Source of the DNA: Trichosporon coremiiforme
Lineage: Eukaryota > Basidiomycota > Tremellomycetes > Trichosporonales > Trichosporonaceae
Direction of reading: 5' to 3'
Assembly (NCBI GenBank): GCA_039545355.1
Contig: BCJJ01000013.1
Span: forward strand, 310,001-374,000
Length of the DNA: 64,000 bases
Under the pieces are notes generated by a model. The model ran no database searches. It was given only the letters and a program-made list of their open reading frames with translations, and had not been told where the DNA came from. Below, piece after piece: positions 34,366 to 45,423 of this stretch. The number at the start of each line of letters is the position of its first letter. The first letter of the stretch is position 1. The position numbers and the translations under genes are program-made.

Positions 34366-36551
34366 ATGGAGCCAGTCCCGCCCGGGCTATACAGCGGCAC
34401 GACCCGCAAGCAGAACGTCGCCTGCGATGCTTGTCGCAACAAGAAGATCAGATGCAAGAGGCAGACCACTTCCCAGCGCGTACGTCGACTTCGGAGCCGA
34501 TGAGCCTTTACTAACAACAAGTGTGAACAATGCGTCAGCAAAGACTTGGAGTGCACCTCGAACTACATCGAGCAGCTGCAGAACAAGCCGCGGCGTCCGC
34601 GCAGATTCAAGAGCAACGAGGAGCACCCCAAGGAGCGACGGCCGTCCGACCATGAGCTGCGGTCGCCGGGTCCAGCGATTCGTCGCGCGTCAGCGCCCAA
34701 AGCCCCACAGTCCGTTCAGGGGTCTTCTTCCACTGGAAGGATTGGAATGGAAGAGTGAGTGCTACGCCTGTTTCCTGTGCTGACCACGCCCTAGCGCCCT
34801 CGCCATGATTGCTTGGGTGACTCCACCGCGAAATTCCACGACCGCCAAAGATCCCTCGGCGGGCCAGGTGGATCTTCTGCGATATATGTTCTGTCCTGCT
34901 CCCGTCACACATCACGAGTGGCGGTACTCTGACGTGTCGTCGCTCGAGCAAGCGCGCGCGGGCACTTGCGATCTATGGGACGAGGAAGGCGGCGCACTCT
35001 GGGATGACGCCCCTAGCGCCGCGCATCTCTCGCTGTGGGGAGGCGGTGAAGCCGAGCTGGCTTCGTGAGTTACGGCAGCCGCTATCGCGAACTGACACTG
35101 CAGAATGGCGATAGAGCTTATCGACACGTTCTTCGCCGTTGTGCACTCGCGGTTGCCGATACTGGACGCTCAGTCATTCATGAACCGATTTACGTCTCCC
35201 AACACGGATCCGAACGGACCACTCAACACTGCGCTATTGGCAAGCGTCCTCGCCTTCGGCGCAAAGTTCGCAGACCACCCTACCTTCACTGCGGACCGCG
35301 ACGAATGCGCTGCTCGAGATGCCGATGACGCAGACGGAAGTCGCAGCCGCAGGGGATACCCGCGAAGTCGGTGCCGCATGGCACAGCTGCTGGCTGTGCG
35401 TGCGCGGGAAGTGGTGGAGGTTCACAAGGCGTATCGCATTCCGACCCTCGCGAACGTACAGGCACTCATCCTGCTGGAGAGCTTGTTTGGACGTGAGTAC
35501 GGGTTGTGAGGGCTGAGCTAACCTGCAGAGGCTGCAATGACAAGACATAGTGAGATAGCTGGCGCGAGTGTAGCAGCGATAGCTGACAGCAGAATACCGC
35601 GCAACGTACCTTTCGGCCGCGGCGCGCCTGATGGATGAGCTGGAGGACCTTCCCATCCTGCATGTGGACTCCCAGCAGGACGAGAAGATCCGGACTCAGC
35701 TTACGATCCATCTTCTCGCCGGCTTCGAGACTGCCTTTTACCGTCTCCGCCCAGAAATGTGAATTAGCGCTTGCTGTGATCCGTGAACTGACTCTCAGCT
35801 TCCAAGGCGTCGGCGACGTGGCCCCGCTGCTTTCCGTTGTTGCTGGAGGCGAGGAGGACGTAGGTGACTAGCTCGTACAAACGCTAACCTGCCAGATCTG
35901 GCTCGCTGCTGCACGCATGGCTATCGCCGTGTACCGGCGGTTGAGCAGCGCGGTGTCCCAGCCGCAAGTGCACGCGAACGGCGTTCCGTTGTCAGTCCTG
36001 AGGGACATGGTGCACGATCACTCGTCTTGGCGCGACCTCTACCTGTCCAAGCTTGGCCTGCCAGTCCCATGGCCAGAGGACTGGGACTTTAACATGACGG
36101 TCCGGGCAGCGTCGACGGACATCCTGTACCACGCTTTGTGGCTCGTGGCCGAGCGCGCAGTCCGCGACTTTGGCATCCAGGAGCGCGAGGACAACTCTGT
36201 CACGGGCATGGTCGGCTTTGAGGTGACGCAGATGCGCGAGCGTCTGAAGCAGGAGGCGCTGCACAGCGCCATGCGCATCTCCATGGTGGCAGTGCTGAGC
36301 ACGGAGCAGGGACATCTCAGGCTCGACCCGTGAGTAAACTGGTCGATAACAGTAACTAACATCTCAGGCTCGCTCTGTGGCGCCCGATCTACGATGCTGG
36401 CATGTACCTCGCCCGGCAAGGACGCGACGAGTGTCTGGGCTGCTTCGCGGGACTGAAGCAGTACGCCGGCCCATACCCGCAGATGTGGGAGCACGCGCTG
36501 GAAATCGAGACGACCTTGATGGGGTCGAGCAACAGCTCCAGGTCGCGATAG
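34366..36551 (+). CDS. Zn2Cys6 fungal transcription factor
   Basis: Nuclear binuclear zinc-cluster regulator of 623 residues. Exons: 34366-34479, 34522-34754, 34795-35064, 35104-35492, 35529-35549, 35593-35758, 35799-35859, 35896-36329, 36368-36551; all phases fit. The DNA-binding motif is Cys20-x2-Cys23-x6-Cys30-x8-Cys39-x2-Cys42-x6-Cys49, interrupted by intron 1 between the third and fourth cysteines. A basic Arg/Lys/Ser/Pro linker follows. The middle and C-terminal parts match the fungal-specific regulatory domain (IDTFFAVVHSRLPILDA, ANVQALILLESLFG, QAAMTRH, AAARMAIAVYRR). Exon 5 is only 21 nt but supplies the conserved QAAMTRH motif. The target pathway cannot be inferred: neighbours are unrelated and no cluster is visible. 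Confidence 0.92.
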
Positions 36552-37286
36552 CCCCCATAGTGCGTTGGGCGTCCTCTCTGTATGTTTCCGGGCTAGCTGA
36601 GCTTAGTGATGTAGCGATGTACATACGTGTCTCCCCTTGTCCGGGTCCGAGTCTACCCCAGTAAGCACAGGGACAAGATTCTCTTGATCAGCGATATCCG
36701 TGCGTGGTTTGAAGCTGTGCACCAGTAAACACCGAAGACACAGAGCCGATTACGACAATAACGTGCTCCCTCTCTGCATGTCCTTCTCGGCGGTCTATCG
36801 TGTCGCCCGCTGTCGATACCGAGCATCGCGACGCGGTGCTACGTGCGCAGCTCAAGGCGATCATCATCCAAGCGCAGTGATGCGACCCAGGGTGAGAGGC
36901 AGGGAACGCCAAACCGACAGCCCGATTAAGGTGGTGACGTCAACCCTACAGTCGTCCACTCGGCGGCTAAACTCTGTCCTGGCGTCCTGAATCGATCGGC
37001 GATCAGCGTGGTCAGCGTGTAAGACGACCTGTACGCCGAACACGCGAGCCGTGAGCTCGCGAGCCTAGCGCCGTCTCCGGTTCTCTCCCGGCTCTCCAGT
37101 TCCCGCGGGGGTGTGACGTGACTATTTTGTGTCTACCCCAGTCTGAATGGGAGATTGCATCCGTCGCTGTACCGCTGTAACCGTACAACCAGACCTTGGC
37201 CATTGTTGTTGACACCTGACATCTTCACATCTTCCCATCATTCACCCCCTCCCTGCTGCTCTTACACTACCAACAATCTAATCAAA
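36552..37286. other. 3' flank of the regulator and promoter of the LURP-one gene
   Basis: 735 bp between tandem genes. The last 100 bp are C/T- then CAA-rich immediately before the ATG at 37287, typical of an efficiently translated fungal leader. No additional gene is seen. Confidence 0.55.
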
Positions 37287-38177
37287 ATGCCCAGCTGGCT
37301 GCACGCCTCGGCCCCCGCCGCGATCGAGATGACGCCCTTCAACCCGCCTCTCGGCGTGTACCCCGAGATGGCTAGGGCCGAGCCGACCCTCCTCGCTATC
37401 AAGGAGGGTGTCATGAGCCTGTCTGGAGACGATTTCTCCGTCAAGGACCAGAATGGACACACGGTTGTCAAGTGCAAGGGCAAGGCTATGTCTATGCGCG
37501 AGAGGAAGAGTGAGTACGCCCAGATGCGATCGCCTAGCCGCGATCCTCCTTCCCCCCTAAACCAAGACGGCTGCCGGCCGCTCTCCGTCGCTCCAGAGCT
37601 AGAGCTTCGGAGTGTAGTCCCTTGCAGCAGCCACCGTCTTAGCACGGCTGTGACAGTGGCTCGCTGTACGCGCTGTGCTCGTTGTGCTCGTTGTGCTCGT
37701 TGTGCTCCCTGTCTCCCTCCTGCCCCCACGCCCATTCGCCCCACTCGCTTCGCTCGTGATCGCTAACGCCTGCAGTCATCACCGACCCTTCCGGCAAGGT
37801 GCTCTTCAACATCCACACGAAGATGATCGCGATCCACAAGACGTTCGAGGGCGACGACGCCTCTGGCCGCGAGGTCCTGAAGATCCAAAAGAAGATGAGC
37901 ATGGGCACCAAGATGGAGATCAAGTTCCAGAACGCGTCGGACAACGCCAAGGTCGAGCTCGACGTCAAGGGCGACTTCTGGGGTGGTTCCGCCAACATCA
38001 CGCTGAACGACCGGCCCGTCGCACACATCTCCACGCAGCATTGCGAACCTCCGTGAGCTCAAGTTTGACAAGCAGACTTATGCTGTCCAGGTCGCCCCTG
38101 GCGTTGACCTGAGCCTCATCGCTGCCGCTTGTATCTGCCTGGACGAGCTGAAGGAGGACGGCAAGGACGAGAACTAA
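37287..38177 (+). CDS. LURP-one-related (LOR/DUF567) protein with an apparent +1 frameshift
   Basis: Small protein with the Tubby-C-terminal-like LOR fold; the biochemical role in fungi is unknown. Exon 1 is 37287-37509 and exon 2 runs from 37776 to a TAA at 38175-38177. Family features include FSVKDQNGHTVVKCKGKA, ITDPSGKVLFNI and a C-terminal VAPGVDLSLIAAACICLDE. The frame breaks near 38033. Upstream, the frame gives PVAHIS followed by TQHCEPP and a TGA at 38054-38056; one base over, it gives RSIANLRELKFDKQTY and the conserved C-terminus. The two exons together are 625 nt, i.e. 3n+1, so removing one base gives 207 codons plus stop. No GT-AG intron explains the shift. This is either a true inactivating insertion or a sequencing error. 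The 266-nt intron is also longer than most here and contains a 9-bp tandem repeat. Confidence 0.82.
37672..37707. repeat. 9-bp tandem repeat (GTTGTGCTC x4) inside an intron
   Basis: Four consecutive 9-bp units, the first with one change, in the LURP-one gene's intron. Confidence 0.85.
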
Positions 38178-38276
38178 GTAGAGTATAGGAAGTCTGCAGT
38201 CTTGACGAGTCCGTGAAAGTGCAATACATGTTACATAAGTACCCTCTATGATGATCCCCCCGCTCTCCTGTGCCGC

Positions 38277-39279
38277 TTAGGCAGCAGCGAAACGCCGCTG
38301 GCGCTCATACACGCGCATCTCCTCGTCGAGGTCCGCCTGCGACTTGGGCTTCGGCTTCTCCTTCTGCTTCCCCTTTGCGTTGGGGGGCGTATCGACCTCC
38401 ATTTTGTCCTTCTTCGCGCGGGCGACCTTGGCCGCGCCGCCGGCCGGCGCCTTTGCGGCCGCCTTCTTGCCCGCCGCGCTCTTAGCGCCAGGCTTCGATT
38501 TGCCGAGGCGCGATGCGAGCACATCGCCCGGGCTGCCCTTCTTTTTCTTCAGCGCCGCGCGCTGCTTCTCGAGGAGTCTGGATGTCAGCTAGGTCGAAGG
38601 GGTATGGAATGAGAGCTGGGTGCAACTTACAGCTTCTGCTTCTGCTGCTCGCCTGCCTTGCCGCCCTTGCCCAGCCGCGAGAGCAGCTGGAGACCAGGCG
38701 CCTTTCCGTCGTCCTTCTTCGCGGTCGGCTTCGGCTTCGCAGCGGGCTTCTTAGGCTGCTGCGCCATCATCGGCGTAACTCGGCTCGTGATCGGGGCGGG
38801 AGGCGCGACAGAGGGGTGCGGATGCGTCGCGGGGAGCACGTGGTGGACCGAGAGCGTGTGCGCTGTTGTCAGCTTGCGCAAATCTGAGTCACGTAGCTGC
38901 TTCCATTGTGCTCCACCCACATCCATCAATCAGCTGTCCGGAGAACTGCTTGCGGACGCGCTCAGCGTCGACGTCGGTGCGAACCTCAACGAGGAAGGTA
39001 CCAAGGAACACGCCCTTGCCGTTATGCAGTGCGGTAACGGCGACGCTGGAGGGAGCAAGGCGCACCGGGTCCGCGACAAGGAGTTCCTGCGGATTGATCA
39101 GCGCATGTCCTTTCCTTCTTCTCGATGTTGTTGTCCAGATCTGGAGGCCGCATCATGTCATCGACCTCAGGGAAGACACCCGACTCAGCCACAGAAGCCG
39201 CGAAGCAAAGGCTACTCACAGCGAGATCCGGCTCGCGCACGTCCAGGGGCAGGCCGGAGAAGAGAAGGACAGAAGGCAT
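38277..39279 (-). CDS. RRM-type RNA-binding protein, ALY/REF-like
   Basis: Predicted nuclear RNA-binding adaptor of 259 residues. Exons: 39279-39220, 39086-38921, 38883-38631, 38577-38277; phases fit. The start MPSVLLFSGLPLDVREPDLA is a typical RRM first strand and helix. Exon 2 and the beginning of exon 3 complete a roughly 80-residue RRM (GKGVFLGTFLVEV, then FSGQLIDGY and LSVHHVLP). The rest is a Lys/Ala/Pro-rich basic tail ending in DLDEEMRVYERQRRFAA, which resembles the short acidic-helical C-terminal motif of ALY/REF and FoP proteins. That points to an mRNA-export/annealing role, an inference from architecture. The first intron is 133 nt and could hide an extra exon. The stop lies 99 bp from the convergent LURP-one gene's stop, and the promoter faces the THP3-like gene. 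Confidence 0.78.
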
Positions 39280-40055
39280 CGTGGGTCGGTGGTGTCGCCG
39301 GATTGGGTTGGGTTGACATGAGCGAGACGCGCGCGTCGAAAGTCAAAGATGACATTGTTGGCGGATCTGGCGGAAGCAAATCGAGCCGCAGTCTGGCGGC
39401 GATGCCGTCTTCTGTGGTGGCGATGAGCGCTCACATGACGGCGTCAAGCCGCTTTAAATCCTTTGCGACGTCTCGCTGTTGATACATACGTGAACAGTAC
39501 AGCTTTGGTAGTGATTGCTATGGATCCGTTCTCATTGTGATGAGCGGACGCAAGGTGTCGGGGGTCGCTCCTCGTGTGAGCTAGGCGGCAGGCGATGGGG
39601 TATTGCCTCTTCTCTTGAGCCACGGTCCCTGCTCGTTGCTGAACTCGTCCCCTTGCTTACTTCCCCAAGTCCCCACATACGCCGCCTCAACAAGCCATAG
39701 CATGCATGCCGTCGAGCTCTCGAATTACCGAGACGCGATCACAACAGAAGTCTAGCTCTCGTCAAAACCTTATTTTTGGCGGATTTTATCCTGGAACGCG
39801 GTAGCCACGTGAAAGCTCTGGCTCACGGCTCAAGTCCGCTTAGCTCCAGCTTGGGCAATGTTCGCGATCAGACGCCGCCGTCATTTCTGCTTCCTCACAT
39901 CTCCACCACAACCACCTACATCTGCTCAGCCGCATCATAATCTATTCGACTGTGTCTGTGTGAAGTTTGCTCACCCTAGCGTACCGATTCCCATCGCCGT
40001 AACTTGGGCCCGCGACCCGAGTCTCTACGGTTCTACCACCAAACACTCGGACGAC
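39280..40055. promoter_or_regulatory. shared divergent promoter, RNA-binding adaptor / THP3-like
   Basis: 776 bp between the two ATGs of divergently transcribed genes, both predicted to act in mRNP processing. It contains no open frame of note. C/T- and CA-rich leader sequence precedes the plus-strand ATG (39880-40055). Confidence 0.5.
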
Positions 40056-41909
40056 ATGTCCTCCTCCTGGCCACCCCAGCTCAAGTGAGTCACCACACAT
40101 TTGACGACCAGCGCTAACATCAAGGGAGTGGGTGCAGCAATGTCTCGCCAAAGCTACGTCGGCCAACAAAACGGCTGTCAACAACGAACTGAAGCAGGTG
40201 AGTCATTGTTTACACCCTTGAGCTGACAATAGATCCTCTTCCAAGCTCATAAGGACGGCACGGTCAACACTACTGACTGGTCTAAAGTGGAGCTGAAGTC
40301 GTAAGGATAAGCGCTAGACAGCGGTAAGCTAACGACGCAGGTTGAAGCAACAGGCGACGCGCACTCATATCGCTTCCCCCACCCATCACTCCGCTTTCAC
40401 TTCCTACACCTCCTCACCGTCGCACACTCCTATGGGCGGCTACCTCAACAGCAACGGACAAGGAAGTGGCTACACTAACACATACACTACCTCTCACACG
40501 ACGCCGCATACGACGACGCCTAACAAGAAGATCAAGAAGAACAATAAGCGGAAACAGTAAGCTGTCGTGTCGATGGTTCATAGCTGACCCACAGCGACAA
40601 CCCCACTACGTCGTCTTTCCCGTCCGCGTATACCTTCGACACGACCGAGCAAGATGAGGCGAAGGCGAGACGAGCAGCGAGGTTCCAGAAAGAGGCTGAG
40701 GTGTTCAGGAACGGTGGTAACGAGCAATCAGGGCCGCACTACACTCCTGACGCCGATGCTGATCTGGGATCCAGAATAGCTGGTATTGGGCCCTTGCCGT
40801 CACAGGTAGGCAGGAAGAAACTCAAGGGCAAGGGCGGCGCTGGATTTGGCTACGCGGAGCCTGAGCCGGAGGTGGACCCGGTAAGTTTCCAGGGTTGCGA
40901 CGTCGAGCTGACAGCTACAGAACGTGATCAACTGGGACAAGTACACCATCAAGGGAACGTCGACGAAGCTGGAGAAGTCGTACCTGCGACTAACCTCGGA
41001 GCCTTCCCCTGCTGATATCCGACCGCTGCCTGTGCTCAAGCAGACCTTGCAGCTCTTGAAGCAGAAGTGGAAACAGAATCACAACTACGCCTATGCGCTT
41101 GACCAATTCAAGAGTATGCGTCAGGATCTGACTGTAAGCTGCTACCGTCTCAGTTTGAAGCTGACAGAGCAGGTGCAACGTATCAAGAACGAGTTCACGG
41201 TCGAGGTGTACGAGATTCACGCGCGGATAGCGCTGGAAGCTGTAAGTGTGCGGCCTTTGCTGCCATGCTGATCATCTCAGAAAGACCTCGGCGAGTACAA
41301 CCAATGTCAGTCCATGTTGCGGCAGTTGTACGAACTCGGAATCAGCGGCCACCCGAAGGAGTTCCTCTCCTACAGGATCATGTACCTCCTGCACACGAGG
41401 AATATGTCTGGTGAGTTTCCTCTAGTCCACCTATTGCGCAGCGCTGAACTGACACAACAGATATGACATCCCTGCTGGCTGCGCTCACACCGGAGGAGAA
41501 GGAGGACACGGGAGTACACCACGCTCTGCAGGTGCACGCGGCGCTAGTGACGTCGAACTACGTGCGGTTCTTTCGGTTATTCCTGGAGGCGCCGAACATG
41601 AGCGGCTACATCATGGACCACTTTGTAGAGCGAGAGCGCGCGCAGGCGCTGGCGATCATGTCCAAGGCATACATGACGTTACCTCTGCCTTTCCTGACGA
41701 AGACGCTGGCGTTCGAGGACGATGAAGAGACGGATCAGTTCCTGTCCGCTCACAACGCGGCAATGTACACGAACACGCGAGACTCGAAGGACCCATGGAA
41801 GCCGATCGCTCTCAGCGAGCGCGTGTGGGACTGCAAGAAGGCACACGGCGCGTGTGTCCACGCCACCCAGCAATACCGCGTCGTCGACCTCAAGGGTCAG
41901 GTCGACTAA
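40056..41909 (+). CDS. THP3: SAC3/GANP-domain protein, THP3/LENG8-like
   Basis: Nuclear protein of 510 residues from nine exons: 40056-40084, 40125-40197, 40233-40300, 40341-40556, 40595-40880, 40921-41133, 41173-41241, 41281-41410, 41461-41909. Introns are 35-50 nt and all are in phase. The N-terminus is Ser/Thr/His-rich with a basic cluster (NKKIKKNNKRK). From about residue 225 a conserved block starts with KLEKSYLRLTSEPSPADIRPLPVLKQ, followed by the SAC3/GANP PCI-like helices (YNQCQSMLRQLYELG, SYRIMYLLHTRN, HALQVHAALVTSNYVRFFRLF). These blocks are typical of yeast Thp3 and mammalian LENG8, which couple transcription elongation with mRNA maturation. The THP3-type assignment rests on these motifs and overall length. 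The first exon is 29 nt, with its ATG in CGACATG context. Confidence 0.9.
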
Positions 41910-42783
41910 GGGCTCGCAGGATGTGCGGGTCTGCCGACGAAGAGCGCGCGTAGTTCATGTTGACTCGCACGATTGGGCAGGCAACTGTCGGCGCCTCGGT
42001 CTGGTTATCACGTCATCAGCACTCACATCACGCCGCGCAGGACACTCTCCGCCCATAACCTATCGAACCCAACGCGCACAGCCAACAAGACGAGGAGGAG
42101 TCTGCACTTGCGGCCCGGACTGGGAGAGAGGGTGCAACACAACGGTAAGACTTTCACATTTGTTCGCCTTTCTTTCTTCTCTTTCCACCTTGTTCCACTT
42201 CATCTTCCTTCACCGCGAGCCTGCATCTCATTGTTGTACTCCTTCCCATCTAGAGGCTCTGACTGCCAGCAAGCGGCCGGGCTGCGGATGCATCATATCC
42301 CTATAAGATCTTGATATACATTACACCAGAGCGACGTATCAATTCGTCCGAGAACTCCTTGAGGGCTCGATTCTATAGAACTACTACTCACTCTGACCGA
42401 GAGAACTACACCAATGTCCGGTGATTTCTAGATATCCCCAGCGTCGGCTGAGCGACTGCCAGGGAACGTATTATTGCTACAGGTGTTAGGGGGCACAGGA
42501 TATTTTGGTTATTGGGCGTTGTGGCGAACGCGACCAATCGCAATCAGATTAGATAGCTTGGTGGGGAGCCGGGGTAAGGGCGATCCGCGGTCCGGCGATC
42601 GCAGGACGATCGGCGACTGGGTCGTCGGCCAGTCGCAGCTCGTCATCCCGCTCCCGTCCGTTCACATAATACGGCTTTCAAAATCGGCCAAACTACTTCA
42701 GATACTTCTGATGTTTTCGCTTCGCTGCTCTTGCTTGTCTTGTCGTCTTGCTGTAGTCATACAAGTTGGGAAAGATGTCGTAA
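41910..42783. other. convergent 3' spacer
   Basis: About 870 bp between the stops of THP3-like and GNAT genes. T/C-rich DNA around 42150-42240 and A/T-rich DNA at 42290-42420 suggest 3' UTRs. No gene is supported. Confidence 0.5.
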
Positions 42784-45423
42784 TCAGAGAAACCGGAACA
42801 CGCTCTGGTCCTTGGCCACAGGGCCGAAGCCCTGCCAGACGGCGCACTGGTACTCGTCGCCCTTCCACGCGAGCGTCTCAGCGAGGGTGAGGAATCCGAG
42901 CTTGGAGTGGAGTTTTGTGACGACGTTGGAGAAGCGGGGATAGATGGACACGAGGCCGCCGGATGGTTGGCGCAGGAACCAGAGCTGGAGCAGTGTGCGC
43001 AGCGTCGACTGGGCTCGTCAGCTGTCTGTCGCTCGTCGCTCGGGAGAGTGCCAAGGATAGCCCAAGAGAGTAAAAAGGGAAAGACAAGGTCAAATGAGGT
43101 CAAGTGGTGCGGGATGTCGGTAAGACTGCCGATGCATTGGTCATCATAGGCACCGAGGACAATCCGTCAGAGTCCCAAGTGGAGTGCACAGGAACTGCGA
43201 GACGAAACAGTTTGCAGCGTTGTACCGCATGGTGCACTCCCGATTAAGATTTCGTGCAATCTCGTTATCACGCGTGCTCCGCAGGAGCCAGGCATCCGCC
43301 CGGCCTCTGCGCCTCGGCATTCACTCCGGCGCCCCGCAGCAATGGTCATCGCATCCCCGCTCTACCCATGGGCACCATGCGGTCCATTCGCCGCGACCTC
43401 GGCTCCCGAGCTCGAGCCAGCGAGCCAGCGGCGCCGACATGCATGGCTCCATGCTCGGTGGCCAACAATGCGCTACAGGATGGATACGCTGTACCGATGC
43501 ACTTCTTCCTTCTTCATCATCTCTCACCAAAGCGCCTCAAACGTCTCCATCTCACCAAAACTCATACCTCGCAAATTCGGCTCGCCACTGCACCGCACAG
43601 CTCCACTCGGACCACGTCACTCACGCCACTCATTTCTACTCATCTCCACTCATCTCCACTCATACTCCGCTCGCTCTCGCGACTGGCGGCTCTTTTCACC
43701 CGTGCTCACCCAGATCTCGCAACGGATCGATCCAGGATATACAGGTCTCAATGGTACAGTGCAAGTGCAAGTGCGGCGGTGCAGCAATCTCGGGCTCGGG
43801 CTCGGGCTCGGGCTGGGATGCGAATGGGGAAGAGGCAACGCATGGATGGTCTCAGAAATCTCAAGAAATGGCACTCACAGTAGCTACGCCCATGCCCATG
43901 TAGGTCGGGTCGACGACGGCGCCGAACATCCACGTGTTCTCCTCGGCCTCGGTGCCGGGGATCCACGTTCGAAGCGTCTCTCGCTCAACGGGCTCGAGAA
44001 TGATGAGGCCGACAATGTCGTTGAAGTTGTTGCTGCGGCGGATCACGTTATACCGCCACCCGGGCTGGCCATGGCCGGGGAGAGTGGTCTGCTGGCCGAC
44101 ACGCGCCTGGATACTTGCGCGGAGCGTCTGCTCGTCGGTTTCGGGGAAGGGAGAAGGAGAGTAGGAACTGCTGCTAGAGGGAAGAGAGGCGAGGGAGGCT
44201 GCGCTAGAGGGGTAACTGCTGTGCGCCGAGGAAGGGAAGGACGGCGCAGTGTTCGCGAGCAGCTTCGCGATGAGCTTGCGTCCCGCTGGTCGCGGGATTG
44301 AGCTCACAAGCTGCACCAGCTTCGACACATCGCCCTCCTGGATCGATGATAAGCAGAAGCCGCGAGGCATCGGGAGGTGCGGCATCGGCGCGGGCCGGAT
44401 CAGCGCAAGCAGATTGCGGTTGTCCTCGACTGGCGGGGGTGGTGGCATCATCGCTCCGCTCGGCGCCGACATGTACGGCGCCGTGAACGGCGTCAACGGC
44501 GGCGTCTGGATCGGGCTAGGGAGGAGCGGCGCCAGCTGCATGTCAAAGTTGACCATCGACGGCGTGTGCAGGCTTGGGCTCTGCGGGGACAGCGTTGACT
44601 GCCGGAACGGCGTCGTCGGCAATGGCACGAGTCCGGCAGCGGCAGCGCTCAGTAAAGCGACGCCCTCCTCGTCACCGACACCTGAACTGACTCCCGAGGA
44701 CACCGTCGACACGTCTGGGACGAGAGACTGCTGCATTGATTCCATGTGTTCCAGCGACTGGCCTGGCACGAATCCTTCGTGTGACCGCGACAGCTGGGGC
44801 GTTGGCGGCTGCTGGCCGGCCTGGCTAGTCTGAACCGGCACGCCCTGCTGACCAAGCTGGTATGGATGAGAGGGCGCTGATGGCTGTGGCTGTTGCGCTT
44901 GCCCGAAAGGCGCGTATGACGTGCCGTCGTAGGGCGCGTACAATCCAAGCGCGCTCTGATCGCCATCGTCGCAATCGTAAACACTACCCCTTCGCATGAT
45001 GGAGAGGTGCCTAGGGATCCTCGAGGCTGCGAATGGACGGAATGGAGAGAATAGGCTCAGGCGCTGGTGGAAGGGCGGCTGGTCATAGTCGTCGTCCTCC
45101 CACTCGAGGGTGTCGAAGCCGCTGTCCAGGCTCACGTCAAAGTTGTCGAGACCGAAGGCTGACGCAGCTGATCGCTTTTTCGAGTTGACGTCTGCCGGAG
45201 ATGTCGAAGGAATCGGAAGGACTTGTGGCGGCTTCGATAGACTCGTCGAACTCGGAGGGGATGACGTCGAAGGGGAAGGGGACTGGAGTGAGGAGCGTGA
45301 TGACAGCGACGAGAAAGGAGGCGGGGAACAAGAAGAAGATGAGAAGGGGAGGGACAGATAAGCGACGTTGGACTCCAGAGCCGATGAAGGTGCACAGGTG
45401 AGTGTCGATGAGGTAGTGGTCAT
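42784..45423 (-). CDS. GNAT-domain protein with Ser/Pro-rich N-terminus
   Basis: Putative acetyl-CoA-dependent N-acetyltransferase; substrate unknown. Exon 1 is 45423-43879 (515 codons). Exon 2 is 43008-42784 (74 codons plus stop), giving 589 residues. The first roughly 330 residues are Ser/Pro/Gln-rich and probably disordered. The C-terminal part reads as a GNAT fold: RYNVIRRSNNFNDIVGLIIL (strands 1-3), WMFGAVVDPTYMGMGVAT (strand 4 and the R/Q-x-x-G-x-G/A acetyl-CoA loop), then after splicing STLRTLLQLWF (helix 3) and VSIYPRFSNVVTKLHSKLGF (strand 5 and helix 4). The splice site cuts just after the CoA-binding loop. The joining intron is 870 nt, exceptional here; readthrough adds only VSAIS before a stop and would destroy the fold. 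The ATG at 45423 (context ACAATGA) is chosen because the upstream 45 codons have only a GTG start. Confidence 0.78.
43629..43664. repeat. 10-bp tandem repeat (ACTCATCTCC-like x3.5) in the GNAT-gene intron
   Basis: Degenerate 10-bp units, the middle ones identical, inside the 870-nt intron. Confidence 0.75.
43789..43812. repeat. hexanucleotide repeat (CTCGGG x4) in the GNAT-gene intron
   Basis: Four perfect CTCGGG units followed by CTGGG. Confidence 0.9.

Noticed and set aside
43184..44301. Plus-strand frames of 209-319 codons across the GNAT gene's intron
   Set aside because: They translate the tandem repeats and the antisense of exon 1; no domain and no independent promoter are visible.
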